From NCBI GenBank assembly GCA_030019335.1, contig JASEET010000001.1, positions 62,001 to 126,000 of the forward strand: DNA of 64,000 nucleotides, read 5' to 3'. The number at the start of each line of letters is the position of its first letter. The stretch's first letter is position 1. The notes beneath the pieces are model-generated. The model was not told the origin of the DNA, searched no databases, and saw only the letters and a program-made list of their open reading frames with translations. This stretch comes from Candidatus Bathyarchaeia archaeon. Lineage in GTDB: Archaea; Thermoproteota; Bathyarchaeia; Bathyarchaeales; Bathycorpusculaceae. Below are positions 1 to 9,213 of this stretch, in pieces. A program made the translations under genes and the position numbers.

Positions 1-281
1 AAATAGCGTTGAAAATAGGAATATCCGCTTATTACAAACTAGGATCTAAAAAAAGAAAAATTGTTTCTCTGCCCTATAAAGGTAATATATATGAGCAAAA
101 GGAAAACGCTTGGGTGGTTTATTTTATTCGGCGGAATAGACCTGCAGTTTCACCTTCTACAATAAAAAAATATAACAATGTTGAATCATGGGTTGACTAC
201 GATGGTCTAGTTTATTGTGTGGCGGTTCCAAATAAAATAATATACATTCGCCGGAATGGTATTCCACTTTGGTGTGGGAAT
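1..281 (+). mobile_element. C-terminal part of an intein inside the EndoQ gene
   Basis: The in-frame residues before the EndoQ sequence end in VYCVAVPNKIIYIRRNG followed by IPLWCGN and then S. This matches intein C-terminal blocks F and G: a VYC.xVPN strand, an RRNG turn, and a terminal Asn followed by a nucleophilic Ser as the +1 extein residue. The penultimate residue is Gly instead of the usual His, a variant known in splicing inteins. The rest of the intein, including any homing endonuclease, is upstream of the window. Confidence 0.8.
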
Positions 282-998
282 TCGGACCCTCCCATGAATT
301 GGCGTTTGAGCAAACTTGACAAATTTACATTGGTTTCAAATAGTGACAGCCACAGTTTTTGGCCTTGGCGCATCGGAAGGGAAGCCAACGTTTTTGAATT
401 GAAAAGGCTGAGCTACTATGAGGTTGTAGATGCCATTCGCTTTAAAGATAAGGAACGATTTAAGTTTACAATTGAAACCAATCCAGCTTATGGAAAATAT
501 CATTGGACTGGACACCGCAATTGTCATGTTGCGCTTTCTCCTCAGGGGGCAATAAAACTTGGAAATGTTTGTCCAGTTTGCCGTAAAAAACTTACAAAGG
601 GTGTTGAACAGCGAGTTGAGGAATTGGCTGACCGTCCAGCAGGTTTTAAGCCTGAAAACGCTGTGGGTTTTATGCGTCTGCTTCCGCTTTCCGAGATTAT
701 TGCAACAGTATTAGGTGTTGATTCTCCGTCTGCTCGAAAAGTATGGAGCATTTACAACCAGCTCATTGAAAAATTCGGCGACGAATACACCGTACTAATC
801 GACGCTTCCAAAGACGAGTTAAACAAAGTTGTTGATGAGAAAATTGGTGAGGCGATCATTAGAGTTAGGGATGGACGAGTTAAAATTGTGCCAGGATATG
901 ATGGCGTTTACGGGCAGTTTGTAATTTTTGAGGAGAGTCTTGCGGAGAGGGCTGTTCCTGAAAGAGTTCAACAGTTGAATCTTACGGATTTCATGTGA
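1..998 (+). CDS. Endonuclease Q (EndoQ), 3' part, interrupted by an intein
   Basis: EndoQ is a PHP-domain DNA repair endonuclease that nicks 5' of deaminated bases. The frame is open to the window edge, so the TTG at 9 is probably not the start and the 5' part lies outside. From about residue 92 the protein matches the EndoQ C-terminal half: SDPPMNWRLSKLDKF, the metal-binding SNSDSH segment, IGREA, then a zinc-binding region (HRNC, CPVC) followed by VEELADRP, a helix-hairpin-helix-like stretch and a final GYDGVYG. The preceding 91 residues look like the end of an intein, described separately. The S after the intein (codon 282-284) continues the extein. Family assignment is confident; the gene's full length cannot be judged here. 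Confidence 0.88.
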   Translation, partial: IALKIGISAYYKLGSKKRKIVSLPYKGNIYEQKENAWVVYFIRRNRPAVSPSTIKKYNNVESWVDYDGLVYCVAVPNKIIYIRRNGIPLWCGNSDPPMNWRLSKLDKFTLVSNSDSHSFWPWRIGREANVFELKRLSYYEVVDAIRFKDKERFKFTIETNPAYGKYHWTGHRNCHVALSPQGAIKLGNVCPVCRKKLTKGVEQRVEELADRPAGFKPENAVGFMRLLPLSEIIATVLGVDSPSARKVWSIYNQLIEKFGDEYTVLIDASKDELNKVVDEKIGEAIIRVRDGRVKIVPGYDGVYGQFVIFEESLAERAVPERVQQLNLTDFM

Positions 999-1092
999 TT
1001 GGGCGTTTCACGTATTTTTATCTGTATGTGTGTTAAACGATTATACGAGAATACTTATTAAGTCGTAATACACACGATATTCTTGTTCCGCC

Positions 1093-1431
1093 ATGATGAG
1101 CATAACCCAACAAATAAACAAAAAAGAGGAAAAAATCTCAAAAATCATCGACTGCGTCTTAAAACAAGTGTTTGGAGAGGAAGCCACTCGTCTAATTTAC
1201 AAACACCTAAAAAACAATTATTCGCTTAAGCAAGATGAAGTAGTTGACAAAATCGAAGTATTCGCCCAAGGACTTGAGGAGTTTTTAAGCTCTGGCGCTT
1301 ACGTTATTGAACGCAAGATTTTGGAGGATGTATACTCAAACTATGGTTTGCCCCGCAGATTTGAAACGAAGAGAATGCGAGAAGAATATGATTTCGTTAG
1401 CCAAGTGAAGTTGCTTATACGAAAGGCGTAA
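1093..1431 (+). CDS. Small uncharacterised archaeal protein (possible output-domain family)
   Basis: A 112-residue soluble, mostly helical protein. The pattern of a short helical N-terminus, YKHLKNNYSLKQDEV, a segment ending FLSSGAYVIE and then a helix with LEDVYSNYG resembles the small NitrOD5-type domain found as a stand-alone or output domain in many Thermoproteota; this is recalled family similarity, not a search. No catalytic motif is visible. Two adjacent ATG codons (1093, 1096) could each start it. It stands alone between the EndoQ gene and tldD. Function is not assigned. Confidence 0.6.
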   Translation: MMSITQQINKKEEKISKIIDCVLKQVFGEEATRLIYKHLKNNYSLKQDEVVDKIEVFAQGLEEFLSSGAYVIERKILEDVYSNYGLPRRFETKRMREEYDFVSQVKLLIRKA

Positions 1432-1513
1432 GCAAACTCTGTTTCTGTGTTAAATGCACTTTTCCCTTAAGGCTTGTTTTAGGGTATTTATAGCGAAAAG
1501 GAAACCATAACAA

Positions 1514-1522
1514 TTTTATAAA
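1514..1522 (+). promoter_or_regulatory. TATA box for tldD-tldE
   Basis: TTTTATAAA lies about 35-43 bases before the tldD ATG at 1557. A start of transcription about 25 bases downstream would leave a leader of only about ten bases, typical of archaeal short-leader transcripts. No strong ribosome-binding site is seen before the ATG. Confidence 0.5.
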
Positions 1523-1556
1523 GCCATTTCAGAATAAATCCCCTCCCAGAACTTGT

Positions 1557-2963
1557 ATGTTAGAAGAGGGGAAAACATTGAAGGATGTTTTAATCAAGGT
1601 TGTTGATGCAGCGGCTCAGAAGTTTGGAGCTGATTATGTTGAAATCCGTGCGCAAAGGCTTTTCAAGACTATGCTCACGCTTAAAGAGGATCGTGTTGAA
1701 GCTGCGAAGCAGGGAATTGAAAACGGCGCTGCTCTACGTGTTCTTGTGAACGGTGCGTGGGGTTTTGCATCCGTCGGAACATTAGACATTGAAACTTTAA
1801 CTAGTGCAGTTTCAGATGCATGTAAGATGGCTAAGGCTGCGAGTCCAAGGCTTAAAACACCAATAAAACTCATCGAAACTAAGGCTGCTGAAGATAAAGT
1901 ACTAGCGAAACCTAGAAAAGACCCGTCAAAAATTACTGTAGAAGACAAAATAAACACAACCTTAACCATGAGCAACACGATTTTAGGCTATGACAGTCGC
2001 GTTAAGAGTTGCACAATAGACTATCTTGACTTAACTGGAACAAGCTATTTCATAAATAACGAAGGCACATACATTGAACAAGACAAGCTTTATGTTTGGT
2101 CAAGAATCCTTGCTACTGCGACAGAAGCAGGCATTTTCACTTTCAGCCGAGAAGAAATAGGTTCAACAGCTGGTTATGAAATATTCGATGTTGAAACTCC
2201 AGAAATCGTAGGTGAAAGAGTTGCAAAACGTGCAGTTGAACAATTAAAGGCGAAACCTCCAAAGGGTGGAACATTTCCAGTAGTTCTGGGACCAAACGTC
2301 GTTGGCGTCTTTGTTCATGAGGCTTTTGGACACCTAGCTGAAGCGGATTTAACATTGTCCGGTTCCGTCTTATTAGATAATATTGGAAAGAAAATAGCCT
2401 CTGACATTGTAACTTTTTATGATGATGGCACAATACCAGGTGCTTTCGGCTCATTCAAATATGATGATGAAGGGGTTCCAGCACAGAAAACAATTCTCGT
2501 AAAGGACGGTGTTGTCGTTGGGCTAATGCATAACCGCGAAACTGCACAGAAGTTCGATACAAAACCAACAGGCAACGCTAGGGCTGAGGACTTCCGGTTT
2601 CAACCCATAATCCGGATGCGCAACACATTCATGGAACCGAATGACTATTCCTTTGAAGAATTAGTTGAAGACATCAAATTTGGTTATTACTTTAAAAGCT
2701 TTAGAGGCGGCCAAGCAAACCTAAACGGAACTTTCCAAGTTGGCATCCAAGAAGCTTATGAAATAGTTAATGGTGAAGTTAGTGAGCCAGTGCGTAATGC
2801 TTCTATGAGTGGTAACACACTTGAGACTTTGCTCAAAGTGGATGCTGCTGGAAAGGACTTTGAATTGTGGCCTGGAAGATGCGGGAAGGGACAAACAGCT
2901 TTCGTATGTGATGGTGGTCCCCACATTAGGGCGAAGGGGGTGCTGGTTGGTGGTAGTGCTTAA
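1557..2963 (+). CDS. tldD: TldD metalloprotease, catalytic subunit
   Basis: TldD is the zinc-binding catalytic half of the TldD-TldE protease, which degrades unfolded peptides in bacteria and archaea. The protein has 468 residues, the normal length. The zinc motif HEAFGH sits near residue 255 in [16 protein letters not shown], and the family segments [20 protein letters not shown] and a C-terminal [14 protein letters not shown] region are present. The ATG at 1557 follows a TATA box closely. The stop is 10 bases before the tldE ATG, so the two are surely one operon, as expected for subunits of one complex. Confidence 0.93.
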   Translation: MLEEGKTLKDVLIKVVDAAAQKFGADYVEIRAQRLFKTMLTLKEDRVEAAKQGIENGAALRVLVNGAWGFASVGTLDIETLTSAVSDACKMAKAASPRLKTPIKLIETKAAEDKVLAKPRKDPSKITVEDKINTTLTMSNTILGYDSRVKSCTIDYLDLTGTSYFINNEGTYIEQDKLYVWSRILATATEAGIFTFSREEIGSTAGYEIFDVETPEIVGERVAKRAVEQLKAKPPKGGTFPVVLGPNVVGVFVHEAFGHLAEADLTLSGSVLLDNIGKKIASDIVTFYDDGTIPGAFGSFKYDDEGVPAQKTILVKDGVVVGLMHNRETAQKFDTKPTGNARAEDFRFQPIIRMRNTFMEPNDYSFEELVEDIKFGYYFKSFRGGQANLNGTFQVGIQEAYEIVNGEVSEPVRNASMSGNTLETLLKVDAAGKDFELWPGRCGKGQTAFVCDGGPHIRAKGVLVGGSA

Positions 2964-2973
2964 GCGAGAGAAA

Positions 2974-4314
2974 ATGTTAAATTTAGCCGAAGATGCTGTC
3001 AGCTTTGCCTTAAGGAAAGGCGCTGATGAAGTTGAGGCTTTCGTGTATCAAGGCCTCACCACTAACGTTATTATTGAACGAGGACAGATTGCTAGAAGCT
3101 CTCGAATAATTGACCGAGGATTAGGAGTTAGAGCCGTAATTAACAAGGCGGTAGGCTTCTCCTATACAAACATACTAGAAAGCAAAGCAGCAACCGAAGA
3201 GGCGGTTCTCAAGGCGTTAAGTTCCGCTAAGGCAAGCAAACCAGATAAAGACTGGCACAATCTTCCTGCCAAGAAAACTTTTGCATCTGTAGAAAACACC
3301 TATGACAACAACGTTGTTGAGCTTCAGTCTGAGGATTTAGTGGAGGTTGCTTCTGTGATGTTGGATGCCGCTGAAAAAGCAGATAAGCGCGTCTTCCCAA
3401 TAGAGGGGGGAGCTGGCGCATCATATTTATCTAGAGTTATCGCCAACTCAAACGGTATCGCAAGCTTCGACCATGGAACAATTATTGAGTGCAGTTTGGC
3501 GACTATAGGTCATGAAGGCGGTGAAGTAACCCCAGTATGCTTCGAATTTAACGCTGAAAGAAGTTACAATATTGATCCGGAATGGATTGGCAGAGAAGCC
3601 GCGCGGCTGGCGGTTTCGGCATTAAAAGCTAAGAGGATGGAAACGAAGAACACTAACGTGATATTTACCCAGTTTGCCTTGCAACAGCTTCTTTACTTTA
3701 CTTTAATTAACGCGGTTAAGGCGGACTACGTGCAGAGAAATCAATCTGCTTTCAAGGGCAAAATAGGAGAGAAGGTTGCTTCCGAAATTGTGACAATTTA
3801 CGATGATGGCTTATTTAATGGTGGGCTCTGCACATGGAAATTTGATGGCGAAGGAGTTCCTCAACAAAAAACACTTATTATAGAAAAGGGCATTCTACGC
3901 AACTTCATCTATGACAATTATACTGCTAAAAAAGAAGGAAAAGAAAGCACGGGAAACGCGTCAAGAGCTGGATATCTAACCACGCCAAACGTGGAAGCCA
4001 CAAACTTTCATCTCATGGCTGGAAACAAATCACCAAAAGAACTCATCACCGAAGTGGATGAAGGTCTCCTCGTGTACTATTTGCAAGGTGCACATAGCAG
4101 TAATCCAGCAAGTGGAGAATTCTCTGTTGTTGCAACTCCAGCATGGAAGATCAAGAATGGTGAAATTGCTTACGCTACTAAAGGAGCGATGTTAGCTGGT
4201 AATATTTTCGAAGTGTTAACAAATGTTTCTGCGTTGGCTGATAACGAAAGAAAGATTGGGCAATTGGTCGCGCCGTGGGTTCTTGTAGAAAATGTTAAAG
4301 TTATCGGAAAGTAA
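2974..4314 (+). CDS. tldE: TldE/PmbA, non-catalytic partner of TldD
   Basis: TldE (PmbA) pairs with TldD to form the heteromeric protease and lacks the HExxxH zinc motif, as is the case here. The family features ADEVEAFV near the N-terminus, [17 protein letters not shown] and the C-terminal [13 protein letters not shown] segment are visible. The ORF track starts at 2809 inside tldD in another frame. I chose ATG 2974 because it gives the usual length (446 residues) and has GCGAGAG just upstream; GTG 2956 is a possible alternative. It follows tldD by 10 bases. Confidence 0.92.
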   Translation: MLNLAEDAVSFALRKGADEVEAFVYQGLTTNVIIERGQIARSSRIIDRGLGVRAVINKAVGFSYTNILESKAATEEAVLKALSSAKASKPDKDWHNLPAKKTFASVENTYDNNVVELQSEDLVEVASVMLDAAEKADKRVFPIEGGAGASYLSRVIANSNGIASFDHGTIIECSLATIGHEGGEVTPVCFEFNAERSYNIDPEWIGREAARLAVSALKAKRMETKNTNVIFTQFALQQLLYFTLINAVKADYVQRNQSAFKGKIGEKVASEIVTIYDDGLFNGGLCTWKFDGEGVPQQKTLIIEKGILRNFIYDNYTAKKEGKESTGNASRAGYLTTPNVEATNFHLMAGNKSPKELITEVDEGLLVYYLQGAHSSNPASGEFSVVATPAWKIKNGEIAYATKGAMLAGNIFEVLTNVSALADNERKIGQLVAPWVLVENVKVIGK

Positions 4315-4353
4315 ATAACTGAAAAATTCATTAACGCTTGAAGAGGCGAGAGA

Positions 4354-5253
4354 TTGAAGAGCAAAATCAAAGAAAACCTATTGAAATTTAGCACGCTTCG
4401 CAGGGTAATTCAGTTTTTGTCATTTATATTTTTCAGCGCAGTGATTTTCAATTTAGGTGAATTGCCTCTTTTACTTCCCGTTCTCTGGACATGGGGAATT
4501 GAGCCGAATACTGTGGGTGATGCCTTTACAGCTATACAATTCACGCTCAGTGGATGGAAAGACAATAATGTTGTTTTTCCATGGCTTGCAATCGCCTCAT
4601 TTCTAATCATCGGCATATTGCTTGGAAAGTCCTTATGCGGTTGGATTTGTCCCTTCGGCTTCATTCAAGATTTAATAGGTTTCATTAAGCGTAAAAAGAT
4701 GAAACTTTCGCCAAGAACTCACGAAAGCATGATTTACGTAAAATACGCTGTTTTAAGTATCGCTTTGTTTGTTAGTGTAACTTTTTCCATTGTGAAACTT
4801 GTGGGGATTAGTAGAAGCTACGAAGAAGCCTTAGGCATTTTCGCAAAGGCGCCGTTCACCACATTAAGTCCAGCAGAAACCTTATTTTCAACCCTGCTGC
4901 AGATACTTTCAAATTTTGATTCTGAAATATTGTCAAACCCGCTTTTCTGGACTCAACTTTTCATTATGGTTGGCGTTCTCGTTTTTGCGGCTTACGTTCC
5001 ACGGGGCTGGTGTAAATACTTTTGTCCACACGGGGCAATCATGGCTGTCTTAAACAGGTTTAGTTTTCTCGGTTTACGTAGGGACTTGGTGAAATGTGCC
5101 AAGGGTGAATGCCGCCTCTGCGTTGAAGCTTGCCCGATGCAAGTCCGCATCTTAGATTCGCCTTGGGAGAAATTTAGCGACCCAGAATGCATATATTGCC
5201 TAAAATGTGTTGATTCTTGCCCGAACAAAGCCATTAAACTGAAGTATCCATAA
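4354..5253 (+). CDS. Membrane 4Fe-4S protein (NapH/CcoG-like)
   Basis: A 299-residue integral membrane electron carrier. Hydrophobic segments lie near residues 15-45, 70-95, 125-150 and 200-220. Two CxxxCP motifs follow membrane helices (CGWICPFGF and WCKYFCPHG), as in NapH-type quinol-linked proteins, and the C-terminus carries two ferredoxin-type clusters (CRLCVEACP and CIYCLKCVDSCP). It probably passes electrons between a membrane partner and a soluble acceptor; no partner gene is adjacent. The start is a TTG preceded by GAGGCGAGAG. It sits 40 bases after tldE and could share its transcript. Confidence 0.82.
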   Translation: MKSKIKENLLKFSTLRRVIQFLSFIFFSAVIFNLGELPLLLPVLWTWGIEPNTVGDAFTAIQFTLSGWKDNNVVFPWLAIASFLIIGILLGKSLCGWICPFGFIQDLIGFIKRKKMKLSPRTHESMIYVKYAVLSIALFVSVTFSIVKLVGISRSYEEALGIFAKAPFTTLSPAETLFSTLLQILSNFDSEILSNPLFWTQLFIMVGVLVFAAYVPRGWCKYFCPHGAIMAVLNRFSFLGLRRDLVKCAKGECRLCVEACPMQVRILDSPWEKFSDPECIYCLKCVDSCPNKAIKLKYP

Positions 5254-5269
5254 TCCTTTTTTGGATTTG

Positions 5270-6457
5270 TTAAGCCCAAAAGCTCTTTGAATACTCGTTT
5301 AAAACAGTTTCGTAAATGGTTTTTGTTTGCTGACTTATCTTGTCCCAGTTGTATTTTTCTTGAGCTTTTTTGTATGCGTTGTTTTTAAGCCGATTTGCAT
5401 AGTTTTCGTCAAGCAACACTTTTGTTATTCCCCATGCAAGAGAATTCGGATTATTCGGATAAACTTTAACGCCGGTTACGTCGTGTTCAACTATTTCTGA
5501 TAAGCCGCCTGTATCCGAAACTACAACGGGAGTTTTTGCAGCCATCGCCTCAATCGCAACTATACCGAAAGGTTCGAAAAGTGATGGGACAACGGAAACA
5601 TCTGCACATTTCTGCAGGTTCCTTAAGGTTTCATCGTCCACAAATCCTGTGAAAATAACTTTGTGTGCTAAACCTATGCTCTTAACAAGGTTTGAAAGAG
5701 GTTCTTTCATGTAGCCGTTTCCCACGACCACAAATTTGGCGTTAACTTTTTCCAGAACTTTTGGAACAGCGTTGATGAGCACGTGAATGCCTTTCTCGTA
5801 GACTAGTCTTCCAACAAATAACACAATTTTCTCTTCTGGCAAAGCGAACCTTCTTCTGAACAGGCTCAAATCAACGTTCTGGTTTTTTTCATATTCTTGA
5901 ATGTTTACGCCGTTCGGGATCATGATCATTTTGTCTTCTGGAAGCCAAAAAGCCCATTTGACATGCGAAACCATGTAATTGCTGCAGCAGATTACTTTCC
6001 ATGCCTCGTAGGTGAGCCAAGCCTCTGTTTCATGAATCATCCTTTCATAATCGAAATGAATTCCGTTTCGCCGCCCGATCTCAGTTGAGTGAATCGTGGC
6101 TAAGAGTGGCTTTCGAAAAACGTGTTTTAAGCCTATCCCTGAATTTGCAACAAGCCAGTCATGAGCGTGGAAGATGTCAACTTTTCCATCTAAACTGTTG
6201 ACGAGAGCAGCGGCTTCTTTCTGCATATTTATATTCATCAGATAAACCCAAGTTGCAAAGTCTGGGGAAGGGTTCTTGTAGGAGTCTATCCGAAAAACTT
6301 CAACGCCTTCGACAACTTCGTGTTGTGGTGCCCCAGGGAAATCACATGTAACCACATAAACTTTTACATCATTTTTTGCCAAGCTTTTCGATAAATTATA
6401 AACGTGGGGAGATATGCCGCCGATTATTCTTGGTGGAAACTCCCATGTAAGCATCAT
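5270..6457 (-). CDS. GT4 glycosyltransferase (glycogen-synthase-like)
   Basis: A complete GT-B glycosyltransferase of family GT4, about 395 residues. The N-terminal domain begins with LTWEFPPRIIGGISPHV, the acceptor-side Gly loop, and has a HAHDWL motif; the C-terminal domain has LFVGRLVYEKG and the donor-binding EPFGIVAIEAMA motif (E-x7-E). The ORF track runs upstream to 6535, overlapping the preceding gene; I chose ATG 6457 because the fold starts there and the ATG is a few bases after the upstream stop. It is the last gene of the GH57 operon, so alpha-glucan synthesis is the likely role; the exact donor and product are not determinable. Confidence 0.85.
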   Translation of the reverse strand: MMLTWEFPPRIIGGISPHVYNLSKSLAKNDVKVYVVTCDFPGAPQHEVVEGVEVFRIDSYKNPSPDFATWVYLMNINMQKEAAALVNSLDGKVDIFHAHDWLVANSGIGLKHVFRKPLLATIHSTEIGRRNGIHFDYERMIHETEAWLTYEAWKVICCSNYMVSHVKWAFWLPEDKMIMIPNGVNIQEYEKNQNVDLSLFRRRFALPEEKIVLFVGRLVYEKGIHVLINAVPKVLEKVNAKFVVVGNGYMKEPLSNLVKSIGLAHKVIFTGFVDDETLRNLQKCADVSVVPSLFEPFGIVAIEAMAAKTPVVVSDTGGLSEIVEHDVTGVKVYPNNPNSLAWGITKVLLDENYANRLKNNAYKKAQEKYNWDKISQQTKTIYETVLNEYSKSFWA

Positions 6458-6462
6458 AACGG

Positions 6463-7101
6463 TTAATTCGTGAGCCACTCGGAAACTGAACCTCCTATAA
6501 CGCTTTTGTAGGTTTCCAAAATTTCTTTCATCCACGTTGTGGATTTTGGTGGAATCACCTTTATCTTGTCTATTGGAACCTTGTATATCCTAGTTACTTC
6601 ATCTTGCATCCATTCAGACTTCACAATTACTTTCTTTGCTTCGTACAAACCTAGCCACTCTATGCTTTTGATAGCCATGTTGAAGGGTGAGTTTGCACCG
6701 TGGGAACGGTGTTCTTCTAGGCTTTCCACGGAATAAATGAATGGTAAGTTAAGCGCTTTCTTTAAGGTAACTGCGGCTGGTATGAAATGCCAGTCATGAG
6801 TATCTATCAGGTCTATTTGTTTGTTTGATTTGTAATAGATGTTGGCTGCTGCCCTTTCAACTTCTTGGTTCAAGGTGAGAACCCACGTAAGAACCCCAAT
6901 GTGCGTTCGAACGGGGTTTGTAACTCTGTAGGTTTTGGTGCCTTTCGGTTCTTCGTATGGTCCTGTTAAGTAATCATGATAAGTAACCACATAGGGTTCC
7001 ACGTTGTTTTTAACAAGTTGTACAGCAAGCGCCCTTACGTAGTTTGCAAGTTCTCCAACTATCCTCGGCGGAAATTCCCAAGAGAAAATTATGACCCGCA
7101 T
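6463..7101 (-). CDS. Half-length glycosyltransferase: N-terminal GT-B domain only
   Basis: A 212-residue protein corresponding only to the N-terminal Rossmann domain of a GT4/GT5 enzyme. It opens with MRVIIFSWEFPPRIVGE, parallel to the full enzyme encoded next to it, and has THDWHFIPA where that enzyme has HAHDWL. It ends shortly after the first domain and has no donor-binding C-terminal domain, so it cannot be an ordinary stand-alone transferase. It lies between the winged-helix gene and the full GT4 with gaps of 10 and about 5 bases. The start was set at ATG 7101, beginning the fold, instead of 7128, which overlaps the upstream gene. It may act as a partner subunit or be a truncated duplicate. 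Confidence 0.75.
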   Translation of the reverse strand: MRVIIFSWEFPPRIVGELANYVRALAVQLVKNNVEPYVVTYHDYLTGPYEEPKGTKTYRVTNPVRTHIGVLTWVLTLNQEVERAAANIYYKSNKQIDLIDTHDWHFIPAAVTLKKALNLPFIYSVESLEEHRSHGANSPFNMAIKSIEWLGLYEAKKVIVKSEWMQDEVTRIYKVPIDKIKVIPPKSTTWMKEILETYKSVIGGSVSEWLTN

Positions 7102-7111
7102 TAATTTCCCA

Positions 7112-7372
7112 CTAAGTGAAGAGTGCACAGACTTTTATTATTCCCCTACCTGTCAAATAGTACCGTTTTTTGCCTTCGTTATCCGTGAAACTTTCTAGGT
7201 AGCCTTCTAGACCGTAATTGTCGAGAATTCTTTCCACTTCGGTTATGTCAAGCTGCATAACCTGTGCAAGTTCTTCGCTTTTTCTGGCTAGGTCTGGGGC
7301 TGTTGCACAGAGGTTGTGCAAGGTTTGTAAAATTTTTTCTGAGATTGGCAGTTCCTCTCTCAATGTTTTCAC
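7112..7372 (-). CDS. Small winged-helix DNA-binding protein
   Basis: An 86-residue protein with a helix-turn-helix (ARKSEELAQVMQLDITEVERIL) followed by a wing-like segment (YLESFTDNEGKKRYYLTGRG). It resembles archaeal winged-helix transcription regulators. It is encoded inside the glucan operon between the GH57 gene and the half-length glycosyltransferase, so local regulation of that operon is plausible but unproven. It starts with GTG at 7372. Confidence 0.7.
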   Translation of the reverse strand: MKTLREELPISEKILQTLHNLCATAPDLARKSEELAQVMQLDITEVERILDNYGLEGYLESFTDNEGKKRYYLTGRGIIKVCALFT

Positions 7373-7428
7373 CTTGAAGCCTTTACATAGTTTAGATAGG
7401 TTTTCTTATAAAGGCAGTGCAAGCCATT

Positions 7429-8976
7429 TTAGAAGTATCTGGTTGACGCTTGTGTTTGTTGGTTTAATTCCATGAATCTTTTTTCGGCGACTTTAACCAT
7501 CGATTTTCTCATCTTCTCTCCTTTCAGCTTTGAAAGTCTCACTTTCTTTAGTTCTTTCGCCAATGCTTCATCAAGGAGTGAAACTTTCGCCCATTTTTCG
7601 AAGTCTCGGCGGCGGTTGTGAAATTCTATGGATTTTATGTTAACCTTTTGGAGGGCTCTTACAAATCCTTTTAGGGTCCACGCCATTGTTCCGGTGTAAT
7701 GTTTTTCTCCTATACCCGTGTAGAATAGGAATGGTTCGTTTGCAGCTATTGATGCGAGTCTTATTCTGTTTTCAAAGTCGAGTATTGCTGATTGGGCTGT
7801 TACATATGCGTCTACTGGAGAGCCGAAGGGACTGAAGTAGGAATGAACTTCGCCTGGTCCTCCGCCTGAAGTGAACATGTAATAAAGGTGGTCGCTTGTT
7901 TGGAAATATCTCCATATTCTCAAAAAATCTTTATCCTCTGTTTCTTTGACAAGCGGTTCAAGACTTCTCACAGATGTGTAATAAGCCCATTGCATCGTGT
8001 TTCCAAGCCAACAGCTTGCATCTCTTTCCAAATCAGCCCAAGAAACAGTCCCGCCAAGTTCAGGAACATCAATCTCTTCAACTGGAGCACATTTTTCTGT
8101 AACCTCATAAGGTGTAGCCATATGGAGATGCCCCCATTTCAAAATCTCTCTGGGCAGATGTTTTAGAAAGTCATGTATGCCTGTTTCAGGCCAGTGATGT
8201 TCGCCGAAGGTTTCGTAGTCTGGAAAGATGTTGACACATTGGCCTGACGTTGCCGCCAGCCAACTTGCATATTTGTCTGCTGTTAACGGCCATTCACTCC
8301 ACCATCTTGCTGAAAACCTAAACCCTATATCATCTGTTAGCCTATAATTCCGCAACAACACTTTAAGTTTTTTACAGCCCTTCGGCGTGTAAAGATAGTT
8401 TGGTGATTTTCCATGCAGTATTCTTTCTACGCCTTCTGTGAAAATTCCTTGGTAGCCCAGCTTTTCGATGGTTTTTGCTATAGCGTTGTTGTAGAGCAAT
8501 TCGGTGTTCTCGAAAACTTTAGGCGTATAGCTCAGTAAATCCTTCATTGTTTGTTGATGCATTTTTACCTGTTCGATGAATTCTTCTCTTTCAGGATAGA
8601 GGCTTGTCAGCGAATGATAATAGGTTTGGCTTAGAAATTCTACACAGCCAGTTTCTGCGAGTTGTTTGAAGGATTCCAAAAGGTCTTTGTTAAACAGCTC
8701 GCACTGTTCCAAGAAAATTCCAGAAATGCTGAATGAAACTTTAACTTGTTTTTTCTCCCTCTTGTACTTGTCAATTAGGTCGAGCAATATCTGGTTTGAT
8801 GGAAAATAACACTTTTTACATGTTCTCTCAAAAACTTCTCTGTTTACTGCCTGATCAAAATAGTAGCTGAAGAGTTCTTCTTTCTTTACCCTTTGAAAAA
8901 TTCTATTTTCCCAAAAGAAGTTCCGTTTTAACCTGTGTGGTTGGTGAACTTCAAATACGAATACTATGTCTGTCAA
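7429..8976 (-). CDS. GH57 family alpha-amylase/glucanotransferase with DUF5752-like tail
   Basis: Glycoside hydrolase family 57 acts on alpha-glucans through a (beta/alpha)7 barrel. Visible GH57 motifs are HQPHR at residues 11-15, FTEGVER near 181 (nucleophile region) and FPDYETFGEHHW near 253 (acid/base Asp). Length is 515 residues. The C-terminal part, about 415-475 (FLFYTGIG to EFHNRRRDFEKW), resembles the domain in the protein at 42382-42960 and is not part of the catalytic barrel. The gene starts at TTG 8976 and leads an operon with a winged-helix protein and two glycosyltransferase genes, which argues for intracellular glycogen-like metabolism. No signal peptide is seen. Amylase, branching or transferase activity cannot be separated by eye. 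Confidence 0.88.
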   Translation of the reverse strand: MTDIVFVFEVHQPHRLKRNFFWENRIFQRVKKEELFSYYFDQAVNREVFERTCKKCYFPSNQILLDLIDKYKREKKQVKVSFSISGIFLEQCELFNKDLLESFKQLAETGCVEFLSQTYYHSLTSLYPEREEFIEQVKMHQQTMKDLLSYTPKVFENTELLYNNAIAKTIEKLGYQGIFTEGVERILHGKSPNYLYTPKGCKKLKVLLRNYRLTDDIGFRFSARWWSEWPLTADKYASWLAATSGQCVNIFPDYETFGEHHWPETGIHDFLKHLPREILKWGHLHMATPYEVTEKCAPVEEIDVPELGGTVSWADLERDASCWLGNTMQWAYYTSVRSLEPLVKETEDKDFLRIWRYFQTSDHLYYMFTSGGGPGEVHSYFSPFGSPVDAYVTAQSAILDFENRIRLASIAANEPFLFYTGIGEKHYTGTMAWTLKGFVRALQKVNIKSIEFHNRRRDFEKWAKVSLLDEALAKELKKVRLSKLKGEKMRKSMVKVAEKRFMELNQQTQASTRYF

Positions 8977-9213
8977 GGCATTAGCCTCTATTCACTCTTT
9001 TATGAACCCACGCGGTTATTTCTAATTTGCTATACGCGATGTGATGACCGCAAGAACAAGAAGAAAGCATAGTAGTTGACCTAATTGAAACACTAACACA
9101 TGAGTAGTCTTTTAAACTCTGTATGTTTTGCGAATAATTATGTTGTCGTCTGATTTTCCATCAATTCAGCCACAAAGCACGCGCAAAATCAAAAGAAAAG
9201 ATTCAAGCCTGTT

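Noticed and set aside
9-281. N-terminal residues of the first ORF read as a novel EndoQ domain
   Set aside because: The end pattern VYCVAVPN...RRNG...GN|S is that of an intein, and EndoQ resumes directly after it.
2809-2973. ORF-track extension of tldE into tldD
   Set aside because: Out-of-frame overlap with TldD's conserved C-terminus; the family start is at 2974.
9037-9160. Possible C/D box RNA between the GH57 and methyltransferase genes (TGATGA near 9040)
   Set aside because: No CTGA box within the correct distance and no second box pair.
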